From SAR86 cluster bacterium AG-422-O05 (lineage in GTDB: Bacteria; Pseudomonadota; Gammaproteobacteria; Magnimaribacterales; D2472): a stretch of 64,000 nt of DNA. Both the position numbers and the translations under genes were made by a program. Numbering within the stretch: the stretch's first letter is position 1; the number at the start of each line of letters is the position of its first letter. Shown here one piece after another: positions 60,896 to 64,000 of the stretch. Location of the stretch: positions 310,001-374,000 of the forward strand of contig QCMW01000001.1 in NCBI GenBank assembly GCA_003213495.1, read 5' to 3'. The notes beneath the pieces are model-generated. The model saw only the letters and a program-made list of their open reading frames with translations, ran no database searches and had not been told where the DNA came from.

Positions 60896-61510
60896 TTAAG
60901 AATTAGGTCTTTGGAGTTCAATTAAATAATCAACAATCTGAAGCATTTCATCATAAGATCTTTTTGGTTCGACAATATACTTTCCATCAACAACCACCAT
61001 GGGGGTTGAATCAATCTTTAATTGTCTTGCGTGTTTTGCATCACGATTTATTTTTTGTTTGATGGCCCATGAATTTAAATATTTTTCTGTAACTTCAGGA
61101 GCAACTCCAAATTTTTCTAAGAAATTTTTAATTCTTTTCGGCGTTGCTAAAAAATCTCCTTCTTGATGAATGGTGACAAAGACTGCCGAATGAGTTGAAG
61201 GATCAAGTTTTAAAGCATCAATTGTGTAATAAAGCTGTGCATGTAATTGATGAGTGCTACTCCATGGGACAGGCATTTTAGAAAATTTAACATCATCACC
61301 CTGTTTTGAAGACCAATCATTTATAGCTGGCTCAAAGGAATAACAACCCCCACATCCATACCAAAAAGATTCTACGACCTCTACTACTCCATCTTTCTTA
61401 ACCGGAAGCGGATTTGCAACTATTCTATAGTCTAAACCTACCTTGAATTGTGCATTAACTGAAATAGTAAAAACAGCAAGCATTAAAGTAATTAAATTAA
61501 TTTTTTTCAT
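60896..61510 (-). CDS. dsbA: DsbA-like thiol:disulfide interchange protein, CGGC active site
   Basis: FKVGLDYRIVANPLPVKKDGVVEVVESFWYGCGGCYSFEPAINDW. Confidence 0.92.
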   Translation of the reverse strand: MKKINLITLMLAVFTISVNAQFKVGLDYRIVANPLPVKKDGVVEVVESFWYGCGGCYSFEPAINDWSSKQGDDVKFSKMPVPWSSTHQLHAQLYYTIDALKLDPSTHSAVFVTIHQEGDFLATPKRIKNFLEKFGVAPEVTEKYLNSWAIKQKINRDAKHARQLKIDSTPMVVVDGKYIVEPKRSYDEMLQIVDYLIELQRPNS

Positions 61511-62172
61511 TGATACAACCCATGCATGTAATTTGCTAAAGCATCTATTTCATTATCTGTAAGATTTTCTGCAATTGCCTGCATAACCAATGAAGATTCT
61601 CCAGCGTTTCTTTCTTTTGATCTATAAGCTTTTAATGATGAAGTCAGATACCCAATTTGTTGTCCTGCAACTGAAGGATATCCTGCAAGACTGTTTCCCT
61701 CACCGTAAACGGAATGGCAAGATGTACAAGCCGGTATCTGTTTTTTCATATTTCCAAATCTATAAAGCTGTGTTCCAAGGGCAAGTAGATCTTCATCATT
61801 TTTAGCTTGTCCTACAGTTGGGTTATATTGTGCATAAAAAGCTGCAATGTCTAAAAGGTCTTCATCAGTTAAAGTTTGTAAATATGGAGTAACTGACATC
61901 ATTAAAACATTCATTCTTTCTCCATCTCTAAAATATTTTAATTGCTCATACAAATATCTTTGATTTTGACCATTAAGTTTTGGCCAATCTGTGCTTATGC
62001 TATTGCCATCTGCGCCATGACACGCAGCACAGGATTCGACTAACTGCGATCCTTTAGTAGCATCACCGGAAATAAATGTTTCTGGCATTTTAATTTCTTT
62101 AGATTTATCATCAGCAGCATCCAACCCGATTGTTAGGCCAAAATAAACAAACAATATTAAAGAATACTTCAT
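61507..62172 (-). CDS. Diheme cytochrome c4
   Basis: Two heme motifs CAACH and CTSCH; signal peptide; adjacent to dsbA and engB. Confidence 0.95.
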   Translation of the reverse strand: MKYSLILFVYFGLTIGLDAADDKSKEIKMPETFISGDATKGSQLVESCAACHGADGNSISTDWPKLNGQNQRYLYEQLKYFRDGERMNVLMMSVTPYLQTLTDEDLLDIAAFYAQYNPTVGQAKNDEDLLALGTQLYRFGNMKKQIPACTSCHSVYGEGNSLAGYPSVAGQQIGYLTSSLKAYRSKERNAGESSLVMQAIAENLTDNEIDALANYMHGLYQ

Positions 62173-62240
62173 TGAAAATATAAATGTGTGTCTTATTGGT
62201 GTGTATTATAAACATAGGTTGATATGATATAAACGATTAA

Positions 62241-62822
62241 ATGAAAAACCTTTTTAAAAAAACTGAGTTTGTTTTTGGTGTAACAAACTATAAAAATCTT
62301 CCCGAGGATGCTGGTTATGAAATTTTGCTTGCAGGAAGATCTAATGCTGGAAAATCAAGCGCTCTAAATGCGCTTACAGATAATCCAAAATTAGCCAGAA
62401 TAAGCAAGACGCCTGGGAGAACGACTGAGATTAATTTTTTTAAAGTTAATGATGATTTGATGCTTCTTGATTTACCGGGATATGGATTTGCAAAATCTAG
62501 TAAAGCCAAAAAGAAAGATTGGGGACCGCTATTAGGCGAGTACTTTCAAAAAAGAAAAGCACTGACAGCAGTAATAATTTTTATGGATATCAGACATCCT
62601 CTCAAAGAAAGTGATTGGGATATGATTCAACTTTGTAGAGATTTCAATGTTCCTTTTATCCCTGTACTCACTAAGAGCGATAAGTTATCAAATAATAAAA
62701 TTACTAACACTGTTAAGCTTGTTAAAAACAAAGTTAATGAAGCAGATGCAATAGCTGTTTCATCAAAAGATATCACTGGTTTTGACAAGCTTTCGAAAGA
62801 AATACTAAACTTTATAGATTAA
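62241..62822 (+). CDS. engB: Ribosome biogenesis GTP-binding protein EngB/YsxC
   Basis: GRSNAGKSSALNAL; KTPGRTTEINFF; DLPGYGFA; TKSDKL. Confidence 0.97.
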   Translation: MKNLFKKTEFVFGVTNYKNLPEDAGYEILLAGRSNAGKSSALNALTDNPKLARISKTPGRTTEINFFKVNDDLMLLDLPGYGFAKSSKAKKKDWGPLLGEYFQKRKALTAVIIFMDIRHPLKESDWDMIQLCRDFNVPFIPVLTKSDKLSNNKITNTVKLVKNKVNEADAIAVSSKDITGFDKLSKEILNFID

Positions 62823-63325
62823 TGCTTGAATATCAAAAACAAGATTGTGATTTAACGCTCCAAGAAGGTTTAGAGTGTTATTACAAATCTTTTCCTGAAT
62901 CTACAGAAGTATTCATGGATACTCTGGAGTCTGGGACTTTGATGCGAGACCATGACTGTACACACGTAATTTTTGGTCTTGATATTTCTTTAGAACAAGA
63001 AGCTATTTTGGATACTTGGGTTCTATGGGGCAGCAAATGGAAGCTAAAGTATATACTTGGATACAATAAACTTCCTGAAATTAAACAACTAACTAAGGAT
63101 TTATTTAAAGAGCTAGGCATTTTGGGTTTTCTAAAACTGTATTGGCAAGTTTCAGGTATTAAAAGAAAGGTTATGTTTAGAGCTTTTAAGATGAAAAAGA
63201 AATGGCCATTTAAAGTTCCTGAAGAATATCTCTATATGAAAATCTCAGATCTTAGAAAAGAATATGGTATTCAAGTGTTACTTGGAGAGGAAATGAAATA
63301 TGTTCCAATAGAGAGAGTAAGTTAA
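62822..63325 (+). CDS. Coq4-like protein (ubiquinone biosynthesis)
   Basis: HDCTH-VIFGLDISLEQ-E fits the HDxxHx11E Coq4 motif; overlaps engB stop. Confidence 0.75.
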   Translation: MLEYQKQDCDLTLQEGLECYYKSFPESTEVFMDTLESGTLMRDHDCTHVIFGLDISLEQEAILDTWVLWGSKWKLKYILGYNKLPEIKQLTKDLFKELGILGFLKLYWQVSGIKRKVMFRAFKMKKKWPFKVPEEYLYMKISDLRKEYGIQVLLGEEMKYVPIERVS

Positions 63326-63327
63326 CT

Positions 63328-63579
63328 ATGGGTTGGCTTAAAAATCTTTTACTGGGTGGTGCTGCAGCAAAAACATATCAAAATGTTTACAATAGACCAA
63401 TAATAACCCCACCATATGGCTATGTAATTAGAGGCCTTAAACAAAAAGGTTTGGGATCAACTTGGGTGGTAAAGTATTCAAAAAGAAAAAGTATGAATGT
63501 AACCGCTCAATTCACTGTGAACGGAAGCACTAGGTCGGTAAATATTGGTGGAGATCAATTTACAGTCGATTGGCCTTAG
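63328..63579 (+). CDS. Small protein of unknown function (83 aa)
   Basis: Complete ORF immediately after the Coq4-like gene, Gly-rich hydrophobic N-terminus. Confidence 0.55.
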   Translation: MGWLKNLLLGGAAAKTYQNVYNRPIITPPYGYVIRGLKQKGLGSTWVVKYSKRKSMNVTAQFTVNGSTRSVNIGGDQFTVDWP

Positions 63580-63618
63580 AGAGACTATTTAAACTAATCA
63601 ATAATTGGGGAGAAGATA

Positions 63619-64000
63619 ATGAAATTAAATGATGCAAGAAAAAAAGGAGCACAAAATTTAGCTGCACTTACAATTATTGCAGTTTGTGTATATCTTGGGT
63701 TTAAGCCTTTAACAGAATTTGTAGATGATCCTGTCTCCTCAGGCATTGTTGCAGCTTCTCTTGGTGCTGCTTTTGTAATAATCATAACTATGTATCTTTT
63801 AAATAAACAAACTGAAATTGAACAAGAAAGTAAGCAAGGAGAGAAATTATTCGAAGAAAAACTGAAAATTTATTGGCAAATCTTTGATGCTACTGAAGAG
63901 ATGCTAGAAGACGGTCGCATATCAAAAGAACAAGAAATGAAAAAATTACCATTTGTTATGGCAAGGCTCGTTACAATTGGCTCGGACGATGTCATATCAG
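63619..64000 (+). CDS. Partial membrane protein of unknown function (runs off window)
   Basis: GGGGAGA SD then ATG: MKLNDARKKGAQNLAALTIIAVCVYLGFKPLTEFVDDPVSSGIVAASLGAAFVIIITMYLLNKQTEIEQESKQGEKLFEEKLKIYWQIFDATEEM...; two TM segments plus coiled coil. Not in ORF track. Confidence 0.8.
   Translation, partial: MKLNDARKKGAQNLAALTIIAVCVYLGFKPLTEFVDDPVSSGIVAASLGAAFVIIITMYLLNKQTEIEQESKQGEKLFEEKLKIYWQIFDATEEMLEDGRISKEQEMKKLPFVMARLVTIGSDDVIS

Overview
The window is a gene-dense, AT-rich chromosomal segment, most likely from a streamlined marine gammaproteobacterium. That placement is inferred from conserved blocks: orn/rsgA, ubiE-ubiJ-ubiB-tatABC, lnt-corC-ybeY-phoH-miaB, dapF-DUF484-xerC-HAD, and zapA-6S RNA-fau. 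About 70 protein genes are nearly all housekeeping. I saw no CRISPR array, transposon, integrase island, prophage, rRNA or tRNA. Features missing from the supplied ORF track are: a 6S RNA (ssrS, about 28920-29088), tatA (47314-47493), an lptM-like mini-lipoprotein (56992-57075), a 28-aa membrane-peptide ORF (34756-34842), and two genes truncated at the window edges. The most interesting signal is the leader upstream of a glutathione peroxidase gene on the minus strand (34860-34966). It has a near-consensus sigma70 promoter, a hairpin with a C-rich loop (CUCCUCUCCCC), and an intrinsic-terminator-like hairpin, followed 17 nt later by the 28-aa ORF and then btuE. This is either a transcription attenuator for btuE or a ~73-nt SD-targeting sRNA, or both. 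Secondary leads are a bacterial Coq4-like protein, a four-gene hydrolase neighbourhood, a DksA with a histone-H1-like tail, a DsbA with a CGGC motif beside an unusual cupredoxin, a palindrome upstream of metK, and several uncharacterised small or membrane proteins.
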